Shown in pieces: positions 27,537-36,690 of a stretch of 64,000 bases of DNA; position 1 is the stretch's first letter; the number at the start of each line of letters is the position of its first letter. The notes beneath the pieces were generated by a model. That model was not told the origin of the DNA and did no database searches. It saw nothing but the letters and a program-made list of their open reading frames with translations. The DNA is taken from the NCBI RefSeq assembly GCF_031458075.1, contig NZ_JAVDXT010000001.1, positions 1,914,462 to 1,978,461 on the forward strand, given 5' to 3'. The stretch comes from Rhodoferax_B ferrireducens_A. Its GTDB lineage: Bacteria; Pseudomonadota; Gammaproteobacteria; Burkholderiales; Burkholderiaceae_C. Made by a program: the position numbers and the translations under genes.

Positions 27537-28010
27537 CTAGGTTTCAAGCGAAGCAATCGCCGGGAGCTCGGAGCTCGGGTGCCCGGTGCCGATGCGCCCC
27601 CATGCTTCCCTGAAACCGTCCAGCTCATAGTCCTTGCACTCCAACCAGTAGGATTGCTTGCCAGACTTAGTCCCGTGAGCACCAGCCTTGACCTCGTCTG
27701 GCGTAAGGATGAAGGCTTGCGGCGCCGTCGCGACTTGGTTCACCACGACCCAAAAGTCGCCCATCAACCTGTCCACCGACACTCCAAGCGGCACAGCATT
27801 GCGCTTGCTCAGTGTTTTGACCTGGATGCCAATGTAATTGCGAGCATCTTTGTCGTAGCAAATGATATCGACACCCCTGGCGTTTCTGGCGGTTGGCATG
27901 ACGTTCCATCCCAGCAACGAAAGCTTGTAGCAGACGTAATAGAGGCCAACGTTGCCCACCACCTGCGCATCCGTTTTCAAGGCGCGGACCGCGCGCGCAA
28001 CTGTGACCAT
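27537..28010 (-). CDS. PD-(D/E)XK-like nuclease-fold hypothetical protein
   Basis: The product is 157 residues with a compact alpha/beta pattern. The segment LLGWNVMPTARNARGVDIIC followed by YIGIQVKTLSKR gives Asp in GVDI and Q-V-K 13 residues on, matching the core D...(E/Q)xK of restriction-like nucleases, as in DUF4365-type or Holliday-junction-resolvase-like proteins. A preceding helix (VGNVGLYYVCYKLSLLGW) is typical. The Gln replacing Glu in the QxK motif is found in some active families. It has no methyltransferase partner. It starts at ATG 28010, divergent from the STAND NTPase gene, which also ends in a nuclease motif. The two share a 196-base promoter region and could be co-regulated. 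Confidence 0.68.
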   Translation of the reverse strand: MVTVARAVRALKTDAQVVGNVGLYYVCYKLSLLGWNVMPTARNARGVDIICYDKDARNYIGIQVKTLSKRNAVPLGVSVDRLMGDFWVVVNQVATAPQAFILTPDEVKAGAHGTKSGKQSYWLECKDYELDGFREAWGRIGTGHPSSELPAIASLET

Positions 28011-28206
28011 CTGAGCTTCTCCAATCCAACTGCGGCGGGCGCCACGTCAAAGTGCCGACAAAGTCGACGCGAATCAACCGACGGAATGCAATGACCCTAG
28101 CGGGACATCGAAGGCGTTCAGTCGAATTGAGCGAAATCATCTCATAGGGCACCTTGGCGCCGAATGGCAATCGCCAGCAGTAGGCGCGCGTCATGTCGGC
28201 CGCCGG

Positions 28207-31200
28207 ATGAGCGTAATTCGCCCCATATACACTGGCCCAATGGACATCAAGAAACACCAGGCGACACGAATTCAACGCAGCTTCCAGGACCTCCCCGAGA
28301 CAGGGGAACACGCCATTTCCCGACCGTCGAACCTCTCGCGTAAGGCGCGTATGGGGGTGGGACTTCCAAAGGACGATGGGTGGCAGGCATTGCTTCAGTC
28401 GAAGCGTGTATTGATAGTGGCCGAGGCCGGAATGGGTAAGACTTTTGAGTGCCGCGCCGAACGGGATGCCCTTTGGAAAGCAGGGGAAGCTGCGTTCTTT
28501 TTTGAACTCGCAGAGTTGGCCGTCCAAAAGCCTGCTGACCTCTTGGACTCAGCCGAGGAGGCTCGCTTCGAGGCGTGGCGCTCGAGTGATTCGGGCATGG
28601 CCACGATATTTTTGGATTCCATCGACGAACTGAAGCTGACGCACAAGTCCTTCGAGACAGCTCTCAAAAGGTTGGAACGTGATATCTCGGCACAGCTGGG
28701 ACGGGTGACGATTGTCCTCACAACCAGGCCGATCCCTTTTGAATTGGACTCGGTTCGCCGGATCCTTCCCGTTCCGGATCGTCCTGATCTGGGCGCGAGC
28801 GAGGAGGACTTCGCCGATATCGCGATGGACAGGCCCTCGGCAAACCAAAAGGTTGATGTTCCGCCGCCCGACTGGCGGTACGTTGCGTTGCTGCCCCTTT
28901 CAGACGATCAGATTCGCGAGATGGCTGTCGCTGAGAAGGTCCAGAACCCGGACGCCCTGTTTGCCGACATCATGGACAGGAACGCGGAAGACTTCGCCCG
29001 ACGGCCTCAGGACCTGATTGAGTTGTGTCTGGACTGGAACGAGCATGCCACCGTGCGGACCCACCTGCAGCAGGTCGAGCACAACAGCAGAGTCAAGCTG
29101 GCGCCACGCACGGAAGAACAGGAGAAGGCTCCCTTGACACATGACAGGGCCTTCGAGGGGGCCAGCCGGCTGGCGTTGGCCACGCTGCTAACTCGAAAGC
29201 TAACGCTGCGCCACAGCGCGGAGGCCGACAAGGGCGGTGTAGCCGGTGCCGCGTTGGATCCCGCAAAGATCTTGACGGACTGGACCGCCGACGAGCGTGC
29301 AACCCTTCTCGAAAGGGCAATATTTGGGTTCGCGAGTTACGGTCGGGTGCGGTTCCATCACCGGTCGGTGACCGAATACCTCGCGGCCAAGCGGTTGGAC
29401 ACTCTCATCGGACGGGGTATGTCTATCGCCGCGGCAAAGCGTTTGCTGTTTACCGAGACCGCTCAGAACGCCCGAGTAGTACGGCCCACCATGCGTGCCG
29501 TTGCGGCCTGGCTGGCCGTGATGCAGCCAAGTATCTTCAACGAGGTATGCGATCGTGAGCCGGAGCTCTTACTCGATGCCGGCGATCCTGCCTCGCTTCT
29601 TGACGGCCAACGGAGTGCGGCCCTTCGAGCATACGTAAAGCGCTATGGTCGTGGGGGCTGGCGCGGCCTTCAGACACCTTCGATTCAAGTCCATCGGTTT
29701 GCCGCGAGCCACCTGGCACCGCTGGTCATGGAGCTTTGGGATTCCGGGATCGACAACCAGGAGGTGCGGGGACTTCTGCTGGAGCTCATGACGGCCATCC
29801 CGGTGACGGCCGGAGCCGACGCAGCCCACTCGGTACTTATGAGTGGCACAGCGTTGCGCGGAGATCGGATCGAGGCACTAGACCTGCTCGTGAAGTTGGC
29901 CGACCCCCGGCTTGATCAGATCACCCATTCGATGGAGGTGAATCCAGCGCTTTGGCCAAACGGGCTGCTGCGCGATGCAATTCCGCGCCTCTTTCCAGTT
30001 CACATCGGTGTCGAACGCCTGTGCCGCTTGCTCGGTCGCATGCCGGTAGAAGAAGGAAGCCTCGATCCCCTGCATCACTTCTGGAAATACTCAATCCCAG
30101 ACCGGCCGATCCCTTCCAACTATAGCGATGCGTTGCGCGAGGGTCTCACCGAGCTCGTGGCCGGCGGCGTGGTATGGCGCGATGAGTGGCCTCACGTAAC
30201 AAGCCCGCAGCCGCAGTTGCTCAAGTCGCTGGCGGCAATTTGCGCCCGCCAGATAAAGGAAGGTGTTTTGTCTGCGGCCGTAATGCATTCAAGCGCCGTG
30301 GCGCTGCGTCTTGCCTGCCACGAGGAGGAGTATCGACCTGGTGAAGAGTCCTTCGACAACCTACGGATCGCATTTCAAAAGCTGCCCGCGGCGCAAAGAC
30401 AGGCTGCATTCTGGGCCGGTGACGCGTATTGCCAAAGCCTTCACTTTCAAAGCGATCCCTGGAGACGACTGCTGGAGGCGACCGAGAGCGGTCTTGTCCA
30501 GCTGAACTCCAGCGATGACGAAAAGTGGGTATTGGAAGCCCTTGCTGACCCCGGCCGCGCGTTAACGGACCGGTCTGTGATGCTGGAAGCAGGAATGAGA
30601 ATGCTGCGTAGTCGAGGCGAGCTGGTTGGCAACAGCGCAGCGCTCCAGGCGGCCATTGCGGATTCCTCCGCACTTATCGCACTATTTGACATCGCTCGAA
30701 CGCCGACGCCAGTCAGCGTGGAGAGCGCTAGATTGCAGGCGGCTCAGAACCTGCGCCGGGAAACCGAGATACTCCGCAGGGAGAAGGAGCGCGGCGATTG
30801 GATTAGCTTCAGACGCCGTGTCCGCGAAAACCCTGCTGAGGCGTTCAGCCCAGAACGTTCCGAGCACACCGCACGCGCCATCCTGCAGGCAATGAACATG
30901 GCAGCGAAGGAGAACCAACATTCAGGCTGGAGCAGCGCCTTTGTAGAAATGCATTTTGGGAGCGAAGTCGTGGACCGGTTGCGTGCATACATGGCAGCCT
31001 ATTGGCGGCGTCAAAACCCCGGTCACCCCTCTGCAGCGGTAGCGGCTGCGGGCGAGCCGCGCTTTCTATCGGAAGCCGCGCGCGTCGGTCTAACTGCCGT
31101 GATGGCTGAATCCGAAGACCCAGACTGGGCGGGCAAGCTCAATGACTCGGAAGCCAGATTGGCTGCTCGCCTTGCGCCCAGCGAGCTGCTGGGATTCCCT

Positions 31201-32667
31201 CGCTGGTTGGATGGACTGGCGATCGCGCACCCCGAAGCTGTCCTGGCTGAGCTCGGACCACTTATCCTGCAGGATCTGGAGAGGCCGGCCAAGGTGGATT
31301 CCCATCGCATGTTTGTGCAAAGCGTTGGCCGAACAAGCGCCGCCGTAGGAGAGGTATTCGTTCCGTTGCTTAAAGGTTGGTTTGATGCGAACCATGGGCG
31401 CGTCCAACCGGAAGACGAACTCGAAGGAGTGGCCAGCCGACTGCGCCAGGTTTCCCAGATCCTGTTGAAGTTCGGCGGCGGCGACATGCCGGAACATGTC
31501 GCCTCAGTAGCGATGATCGAACTCAGCAATGGAGTAGCCCCTGCCCTTGAGAGAATTTGGGGGCTACTGCTAATGCAGCTGAATCCGAGTGCCGGTACCG
31601 ACTGGCTGGAGACGCGGTTGAACAGTCTCCCTCCGTCCGATAGCGGGCAAGGAGTCGCTTGGATCGCCCTGCTGTTCGGCGACCGGTACCGAAATACCTC
31701 CGTCGACATCCGCCGTCCGGCGCTCACGCCTTCGATACTGCTGCGCCTTACACGGCTCGCGTACCTGCATGTGCCGCCGGAAGGCGATCCGGTGCACGAG
31801 GGTACCTTTACCCCTGGGTTGCGCGATCAGGCCGCGGATGGCCGCGGCATGTTGGTGAATGCACTGCTCGACCTACAGGGCCAAGGGGCCTGGGACGTAA
31901 AAGTCCAACTCGCCAAAGACCTATCAGTTGAGCCGTTCCGTGACAGGATTCTGGCGATCGCGTTAGAGAAAGCGGCGGAGGAAGCCGACCAGGAAGGGCT
32001 GACGGAGCGGCAGGTCGCACAAATTGATATCCACTATGAATCGCCGCCGTTGTCGCGTGAGGAGATGTTCACGCTATTGAATGACCGCCTCGACGATATC
32101 AATGATCTGCTCTTGGGGGACTGTTCCCCGCGTGCCGCCTGGGCAGGATTCAGCGATGAGCATGTGATGCGCCGTGCAATAGCCCGCGAGCTGACAATTG
32201 CATCAAAACTGACCTACACCGTTGACCAAGAAGGAGTCACAGCCGAAGACAAGGAAACGGACATCCGATTGCGCAGTACTGGTGCGGCGATCCAAGCAGT
32301 CATTGAGCTCAAACTGGGGGACAACCGACCGGGCCGCGACTTGCGCGACACGATCCGGGTTCAGTTGGTCGACAAGTACATGGCGGCCGAAGAATGTCGA
32401 TCCGGATGCCTGTTGGTCACAGTTAACGCGACCCGCAACTGGGACCATCCGGACACAGGGGTAAAGCTCGATATTGGCGGCCTCGTGGCCATGCTCCAGG
32501 CGGAGGCCGACGCTGTGAATAAGGAGTTCTTGGGTTTGCGCAGAGTGACTGCACGGGTTTTGGATCTGCGCCCTAGGCTTGGTACCGAAAAGGCTGCCAC
32601 GTCCGCGAAGAAGCCTCGTGGGACCACGGGGAAGAAGGGTAAGGGCTCGAAGGCGGTAGCACCGTGA
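28207..32667 (+). CDS. STAND/NACHT-like NTPase with helical repeats and C-terminal PD-(D/E)XK nuclease motif
   Basis: The product has 1486 residues from ATG 28207; ATG 28240 is an equally plausible start. Walker A is AEAGMGKT (Lys78). Walker B is TIFLDSIDEL (Asp137, Asp140, Glu141), followed by a sensor-like VTIVLTTRP, as in NACHT/STAND ATPases. Roughly 350-1300 is long, helical, repeat-like sequence suited to a sensor. Near the C-terminus, ETDIRL (Asp1352) and AVIELKLGDN (Glu1367, Lys1369) form a D-x14-E-x-K nuclease core, then a basic tail rich in Lys/Gly. This NTPase-sensor-nuclease layout parallels Avs-type antiviral STAND proteins but with the nuclease at the other end. It is not membrane-bound. 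A decayed homologue lies at 35835-36392 on the other strand. An antiphage role is inferred. Confidence 0.85.
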   Translation: MSVIRPIYTGPMDIKKHQATRIQRSFQDLPETGEHAISRPSNLSRKARMGVGLPKDDGWQALLQSKRVLIVAEAGMGKTFECRAERDALWKAGEAAFFFELAELAVQKPADLLDSAEEARFEAWRSSDSGMATIFLDSIDELKLTHKSFETALKRLERDISAQLGRVTIVLTTRPIPFELDSVRRILPVPDRPDLGASEEDFADIAMDRPSANQKVDVPPPDWRYVALLPLSDDQIREMAVAEKVQNPDALFADIMDRNAEDFARRPQDLIELCLDWNEHATVRTHLQQVEHNSRVKLAPRTEEQEKAPLTHDRAFEGASRLALATLLTRKLTLRHSAEADKGGVAGAALDPAKILTDWTADERATLLERAIFGFASYGRVRFHHRSVTEYLAAKRLDTLIGRGMSIAAAKRLLFTETAQNARVVRPTMRAVAAWLAVMQPSIFNEVCDREPELLLDAGDPASLLDGQRSAALRAYVKRYGRGGWRGLQTPSIQVHRFAASHLAPLVMELWDSGIDNQEVRGLLLELMTAIPVTAGADAAHSVLMSGTALRGDRIEALDLLVKLADPRLDQITHSMEVNPALWPNGLLRDAIPRLFPVHIGVERLCRLLGRMPVEEGSLDPLHHFWKYSIPDRPIPSNYSDALREGLTELVAGGVVWRDEWPHVTSPQPQLLKSLAAICARQIKEGVLSAAVMHSSAVALRLACHEEEYRPGEESFDNLRIAFQKLPAAQRQAAFWAGDAYCQSLHFQSDPWRRLLEATESGLVQLNSSDDEKWVLEALADPGRALTDRSVMLEAGMRMLRSRGELVGNSAALQAAIADSSALIALFDIARTPTPVSVESARLQAAQNLRRETEILRREKERGDWISFRRRVRENPAEAFSPERSEHTARAILQAMNMAAKENQHSGWSSAFVEMHFGSEVVDRLRAYMAAYWRRQNPGHPSAAVAAAGEPRFLSEAARVGLTAVMAESEDPDWAGKLNDSEARLAARLAPSELLGFPRWLDGLAIAHPEAVLAELGPLILQDLERPAKVDSHRMFVQSVGRTSAAVGEVFVPLLKGWFDANHGRVQPEDELEGVASRLRQVSQILLKFGGGDMPEHVASVAMIELSNGVAPALERIWGLLLMQLNPSAGTDWLETRLNSLPPSDSGQGVAWIALLFGDRYRNTSVDIRRPALTPSILLRLTRLAYLHVPPEGDPVHEGTFTPGLRDQAADGRGMLVNALLDLQGQGAWDVKVQLAKDLSVEPFRDRILAIALEKAAEEADQEGLTERQVAQIDIHYESPPLSREEMFTLLNDRLDDINDLLLGDCSPRAAWAGFSDEHVMRRAIARELTIASKLTYTVDQEGVTAEDKETDIRLRSTGAAIQAVIELKLGDNRPGRDLRDTIRVQLVDKYMAAEECRSGCLLVTVNATRNWDHPDTGVKLDIGGLVAMLQAEADAVNKEFLGLRRVTARVLDLRPRLGTEKAATSAKKPRGTTGKKGKGSKAVAP

Positions 32668-32999
32668 CCCTGGCAGAAGCGAGCCCGTTCTTGCACCTTC
32701 AACGCTTCCATGCATTTTTAAAGTGGGGGCTGTAGATGAGCCGGGTCGGCTCTCCAACGCGTATCTGTTTGGCTGGGGGCTCGTAGATTGGGGGCTGAAT
32801 ACAGAGGTCATGGCTATCGCCCTATGGAATGGTTGACGCCGCCCTTCGCCACCCTGCCGTTACTAGCAAGAGTTTCGCCAGCGCAGCGCTTGTATGTTCA
32901 CTCACGCGCCGCTCCGCCTCCGGAACTGCACGGTTGTTGTCCGAACAGTGTTTCTCAATTGCCGGGGTTACCTTGCTGATGGGCTTCCGTTTCAGGAAC
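32668..32999. other. Intergenic region with hairpin and G-rich repeats
   Basis: It contains a hairpin at 32738-32752 and two to three near-repeats of GGGGGCT(C)GTAGAT at about 32724-32738 and 32775-32796. No gene is supported. It separates the NTPase gene from a convergent pair of secreted-protein genes. Confidence 0.45.
32738..32752. terminator. Hairpin after the STAND NTPase gene
   Basis: GAGCCG (32738-32743), GGT, CGGCTC (32747-32752) is a perfect 6-bp stem with a 3-base loop, 70 bases after the NTPase stop. No T-run follows, so it is at most a weak or Rho-assisted terminator. Confidence 0.3.
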
Positions 33000-33797
33000 T
33001 CAATGGCTTGCAGCCTTCACGAGCCCATCGATCATCTGCTGCTGCTTGGCGACGGTGTCACGCAAGGCCTTGCCTTCCTTCTGAAGCGTCTCGATATCCT
33101 GGTTGAGCAGCTTCATGGCCTCCAAGAGATAGAACGGCAGGCCGCGATGAAGTATCGAGTCCGGGCGACCTCCCTTGTCGTAGTTCACCAGGTTGGTGAG
33201 GCCGGCATCGTGGACCTCCTCGGCGATGAAGCCATAAGCCTGGTCTCCGCTGTCCTTGTAGGTGAACGACTTTATCTGTAGGGATAGCAGGGCCCGGTAG
33301 TTGTCGACCAGCGGCTTCACGTCCTTTTTGTACCGGAGCGAAGAGTGCGCGGCCTGGGCGATAGTGAAGGAACCATCCGTGCTGACCATGGCGTACTCCC
33401 AGTCCTTCCACTTTCCCGTCGGCATTGCAGGATTGGCCAAGGGTGCGCCATAGAAGGTCATCACGCCGTTTTGCAACATGATCCGTCCCTGATAGTCCTT
33501 AGACAGATCGGTAGTGAAGTCAATGTAGGGTCCGAGTGCAGTCGAATTTGCCCTCAGTTCAATGCGCGGGTGGCCCCCAGAATCCTCGTCCAAGAATATT
33601 CCATTATTAGAGCCCGCAAGGGCGCCTGCGCCTCCTCCTTGTATCTGGAGCACTGTCTGCGGCGTCGCCGTATTGATGCCGACATTCCCCGTTTGATCGA
33701 TGACCAGCGCGCCGGCGATTTGCGCTAGCGCGGGTCCGGCAAACAGGAGTGCGGCCGCCGCGAAGGACACAGCGGAGATAGGGAAATTCTTTGTCAT
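33000..33797 (-). CDS. Secreted protein with Peptidase S74 (intramolecular chaperone) domain
   Basis: The product is 265 residues. A clear signal peptide (MTKNFPISAVSFAAAALLFA, then GPALAQ) gives cleavage near residue 25. A beta-rich middle has NVGINTATPQTVLQI, a motif usual in tail-fibre-like and cell-surface fibres. The S74 domain (about 155-250) starts with SSLRYKKDVKPL and continues with YGFIAEEVHDAG and a coiled coil. In phage tail spikes and fibres, S74 domains promote trimer folding and then cut themselves off at the Ser. Here the protein is exported and sits alone with a secreted protease, not in a tail operon. GAGG lies eight bases before the ATG. It may be a trimeric surface or secreted fibre. 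Confidence 0.85.
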   Translation of the reverse strand: MTKNFPISAVSFAAAALLFAGPALAQIAGALVIDQTGNVGINTATPQTVLQIQGGGAGALAGSNNGIFLDEDSGGHPRIELRANSTALGPYIDFTTDLSKDYQGRIMLQNGVMTFYGAPLANPAMPTGKWKDWEYAMVSTDGSFTIAQAAHSSLRYKKDVKPLVDNYRALLSLQIKSFTYKDSGDQAYGFIAEEVHDAGLTNLVNYDKGGRPDSILHRGLPFYLLEAMKLLNQDIETLQKEGKALRDTVAKQQQMIDGLVKAASH

Positions 33798-33909
33798 GAA
33801 TGAGTCCTCAGTGGTTGTGGTGTCGGGCCAGTGTTTGCGCAGTTGACGGCTGCGTGAAGGGGGTCCTTCCAGGGTCCATGGACTGAATGCGATGCTGGCC
33901 GTCGGGCCT

Positions 33910-35319
33910 CTACTGCGGCCGCGGCGATGCCCCGATACCCACCGGGCCCGCCGTCGCTCGTAGCCTTAGCTCCTTGCCCTTGGGAAAGGTGATGCCCCAT
34001 CCGGCGTAGAAGCCGGACGTCATGCTGAGGATATCCCCGTTGGCGGCGGCGGCAACTGCATCCTCCAGTCTCCGGTAGGGTTTGAACACCCTACCGTTCT
34101 CCTCTGCCCCGGAAGCGTGCCCACCGTCAACATACGTCACCTGCTCCGCAAAGAAAGTCAGAAATTGTTGGAGCGCCCCCTCCAACTGTTGATTTTTGAA
34201 ACCAGTGCCTTGATTACTGGTTGCAGGATCAATGCCACAGCCCCCGTGTGTGTGGATCCCGATCGTGATATCGGTTCCGGGATAGATCACCGGGCTACCA
34301 GAGTTTCCACCCATAGTGTCGACCCTGTACTTGATCACCACTTTGTGTGGGTCTATCTCGTCCTCGCCAAGGAACAATCCGACGTCTGTCTGCTCGGTCT
34401 GGTTCTGCGCGTTACGTCCCCCTTTTATTCCGGGGGGCGTGTTATCCACGCCGTACCCGGTAACCTGGACTTGGGCCGGGCCGGTACCGAAGGTCATCAA
34501 ATTGGACGACATCCGATAGAACGCCTTTTGCGCGGTCGCTGGAAATAGGTGGGTGTTGGGGTTGGCGTGGGTGGTGAATATTGCCCAGTCATTGCCCTCC
34601 CCTTCACTCGCGACAACTGATTTGGCATCTATGGCGTACTGATTTGCAGGCGAGGCGAACCTGATGGACCCGTCGGGAGTTGATGCTGGGACATTGAACT
34701 CCAGTACGGCAAGCTCTGATAGCGGGTCTGTGCAATGCCCGGCCGTCAACACGGCGCCGGTAGAAACCAACCAACCGGTGCAGCCTACGGGGACGATGCG
34801 CGCAGAACGCGGATCGTTTGAGTGCACGCGATCGTCGGTTCCGCAAAGCGCCATCGGACCTCGCAACTCATGCGCGCTCGGCTCAACCTTCGCCCCGATC
34901 ACCACGCCGTCCAGGCTGTAGAACACGCCCTTGTCACCCGGAGCCGGATGCAACGTGATCTTCACCGCGTCGCCGTTGAAGTAGGCGCTGTTGCTCCGCC
35001 ACTGGTCCAAGGTCCTTGCGTTGAGGATTTGCACACCACCGTCCGCGATCGAGGTGACGGTGATGAAGCTCTCGGCGCCGAGCTCGTAGGCTTTGAAGTG
35101 GAGCTGCAGCCATGGAGCGTTGGCTATGCGGACCTCGCGGGTGTCGGCCACCACGGCCAGCAGCTGACCATCGTAAACACCGGAGGTCGCCTGGTAGGGG
35201 ACCACGTCGCGGGGAATGGGCGCCGGTTGCGACCAGGTGTCGGCCGAGCTGAGAAGCAAAATCGGTAGGAGTCGCCTCCCGATCGAGCACCGAAGGCGGG
35301 CGTGGATCGTGGTGCTCAT
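33910..35319 (-). CDS. Secreted trypsin-like serine protease
   Basis: The product is 469 residues from ATG 35319, which has an excellent GGAAGG ribosome site five bases upstream; the frame is open to 35358. An N-terminal signal region (MSTTIHARLRCSIGRRLLPI, then LLLSSADTWSQP) is followed by a beta-rich N-domain (about 35-150) and a chymotrypsin-fold domain. The triad is visible: His in VLTAGHC, Asp in GNDWAIF, Ser in MGGNSGSPV. Cys pairs around MALCGTDD, VGCTGWL and GGCGIDP could form disulphides. A C-terminal 80-residue extension has YRRLEDAVAAAANGDILSM, like the start of a beta-helix. The S74 gene lies 112 bases downstream in the same direction, so the two may be co-transcribed. Confidence 0.87.
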   Translation of the reverse strand: MSTTIHARLRCSIGRRLLPILLLSSADTWSQPAPIPRDVVPYQATSGVYDGQLLAVVADTREVRIANAPWLQLHFKAYELGAESFITVTSIADGGVQILNARTLDQWRSNSAYFNGDAVKITLHPAPGDKGVFYSLDGVVIGAKVEPSAHELRGPMALCGTDDRVHSNDPRSARIVPVGCTGWLVSTGAVLTAGHCTDPLSELAVLEFNVPASTPDGSIRFASPANQYAIDAKSVVASEGEGNDWAIFTTHANPNTHLFPATAQKAFYRMSSNLMTFGTGPAQVQVTGYGVDNTPPGIKGGRNAQNQTEQTDVGLFLGEDEIDPHKVVIKYRVDTMGGNSGSPVIYPGTDITIGIHTHGGCGIDPATSNQGTGFKNQQLEGALQQFLTFFAEQVTYVDGGHASGAEENGRVFKPYRRLEDAVAAAANGDILSMTSGFYAGWGITFPKGKELRLRATAGPVGIGASPRPQ

Positions 35320-35834
35320 GTCGACCTTCCCAGTTCCGTGCTCGTCAGGCTTCCGCACAGGGTATGCAGGGCGACGAATCGTGATGCCTGCTGCGGCAGG
35401 CCAACCAATGTACGAAACATAGGAACTCCCGTTTGGGGAGATTGTCGCCGGGACCCGCGTTAGCCACGTCCTTCATTTAGATGAGGATTTTCTTGGCTCA
35501 CGCGACGGGGGCTACTCACGTTGCCGAATCAATGGTGGGCATAGAAGCACCTTGATCCGGCGAACCCACTCCGTGCGATCTGCTTCGTGATGAGCAAACC
35601 GGACAGCCCAAGTATTTAAGGTCGTGGAGAGGAACGGGGCGTGTTGTGCTCGTCAGAGACCTTGTTAAGGCGAGCGCTGTAGTCGTCTGCCGCTTTTCGT
35701 CCGATTTCGGCAGCGCCCTGGCCGAGTTTGGAGCTGCCTCCGTGTAGTCGTGGTAGAACCGGTCCCTGGACGCGTCCAGCTCTTTCTGATTCCACGCCTC
35801 CTGGTTGCGCCCATGCAGCCGCGGGATGGCCAGC
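35320..35834 (-). pseudogene. Intergenic stretch with decayed coding traces
   Basis: The minus strand at about 35640-35880 reads coding-like in two frames: first VWEATHRELAIPRLHGRNQE and NQKELDASRDRFYHDYTEAA, then, after a likely frameshift, SKLGQGAAEIGRKAADDYSA and RLNKVSDEHN. This looks like the helical C-terminal tail of a larger island protein. No family is recognised. It follows directly on the truncated NTPase fragment, so a deletion may have fused two genes. The rest (35320-35640) shows nothing. Confidence 0.35.
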
Positions 35835-36392
35835 TCACGATGCGTGGCCTCCCAGACCGCCGGCTGTTGACTTCCATCCAGAAGTGACCCACTTTAGTCC
35901 TGTGTGGGTCAGGTTTGCGTGGAAATTAACATTGCGGTCTATATCCACGGGGCGCGAGGTCACCACGATGGTGACGCGACCCAAGCCGCCATCCAAGTCA
36001 TGACTGAAACGTTCGAGTGCGTCGCGGAAGTCCGCGTGTGCCAACTGCAGTTCGTCGATCGAATCCAGGAAGAAGTAGCCGGCCTGTGATGAGGAAGCCC
36101 GCCAGTAGTCGAAGCGCTTTTGACGATCGCCGTACAGGCATAGACGCACACCTTTGGCCGCCACTTCCTCCAGACGCAGGAAGAATGCCGCCTCACCGCC
36201 CTCGAAAAGTAGCTTGGCCCTTGCCTTGCATTCGTGGGTCTTCCCAGAGCCGGCTTCGGCGATCAACAGGACGCGTTGAGACTCAAGGAGCTGTGCCCAA
36301 CCGATGCCTTCGCCCAAATACGCTTGATCGCGATCGTCAAAGATGTCTCGTGATGCAGCCGTGCCGCCGATGGTGCCAAATTTTCTTTGCAT
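35835..36392 (-). pseudogene. Truncated second copy of the STAND NTPase (N-terminal part)
   Basis: The frame begins at ATG 36392 and encodes a clear relative of the N-terminal domain of the 1486-residue protein: GWAQLLESQRVLLIAEAGSGKT (given in parts: Walker A AEAGSGKT), then GEAAFFLRLEEVAA, Walker B FFLDSIDELQL and VTIVVTSRP. Homology stops near 35930, at VDIDRNV. The remaining residues to 35835 are unrelated. All of the helical region and the nuclease domain are missing. It is probably a relic of an insertion or recombination that brought a second allele in inverted orientation. A short stand-alone NTPase is less likely. Confidence 0.75.
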
Positions 36393-36690
36393 GCGACAAG
36401 TTTATGCGGCGGGCTCCCATGGCCAAAGGCTTCACCAGCTAGCGGACGCCCCGTACGAGTGAGGTGAATGAGGTTCAGAGAGCAAGGAACGCAACAAGTC
36501 ACGAGTGATGTTGTAGTACGACCCCACTTGGGGGTTCGCACATTGAGGGCCGAATATCTTCCGCTAGCCTGCATGTGCATCTGGACCTGTGAAACGGTGG
36601 GCTCCAGTCCGCGCAATGCTTCAACAATTTTGAGGATGACATTGACGGCGTCAGCGAGTTACTGTTTCCCCCTGTTGTGAAGGGTTTCGC

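Noticed and set aside
33000..33797. Phage tail-fibre gene as sign of a prophage
   Set aside because: The protein has a Sec signal peptide and no terminase, capsid, tail or lysis operon lies around it.
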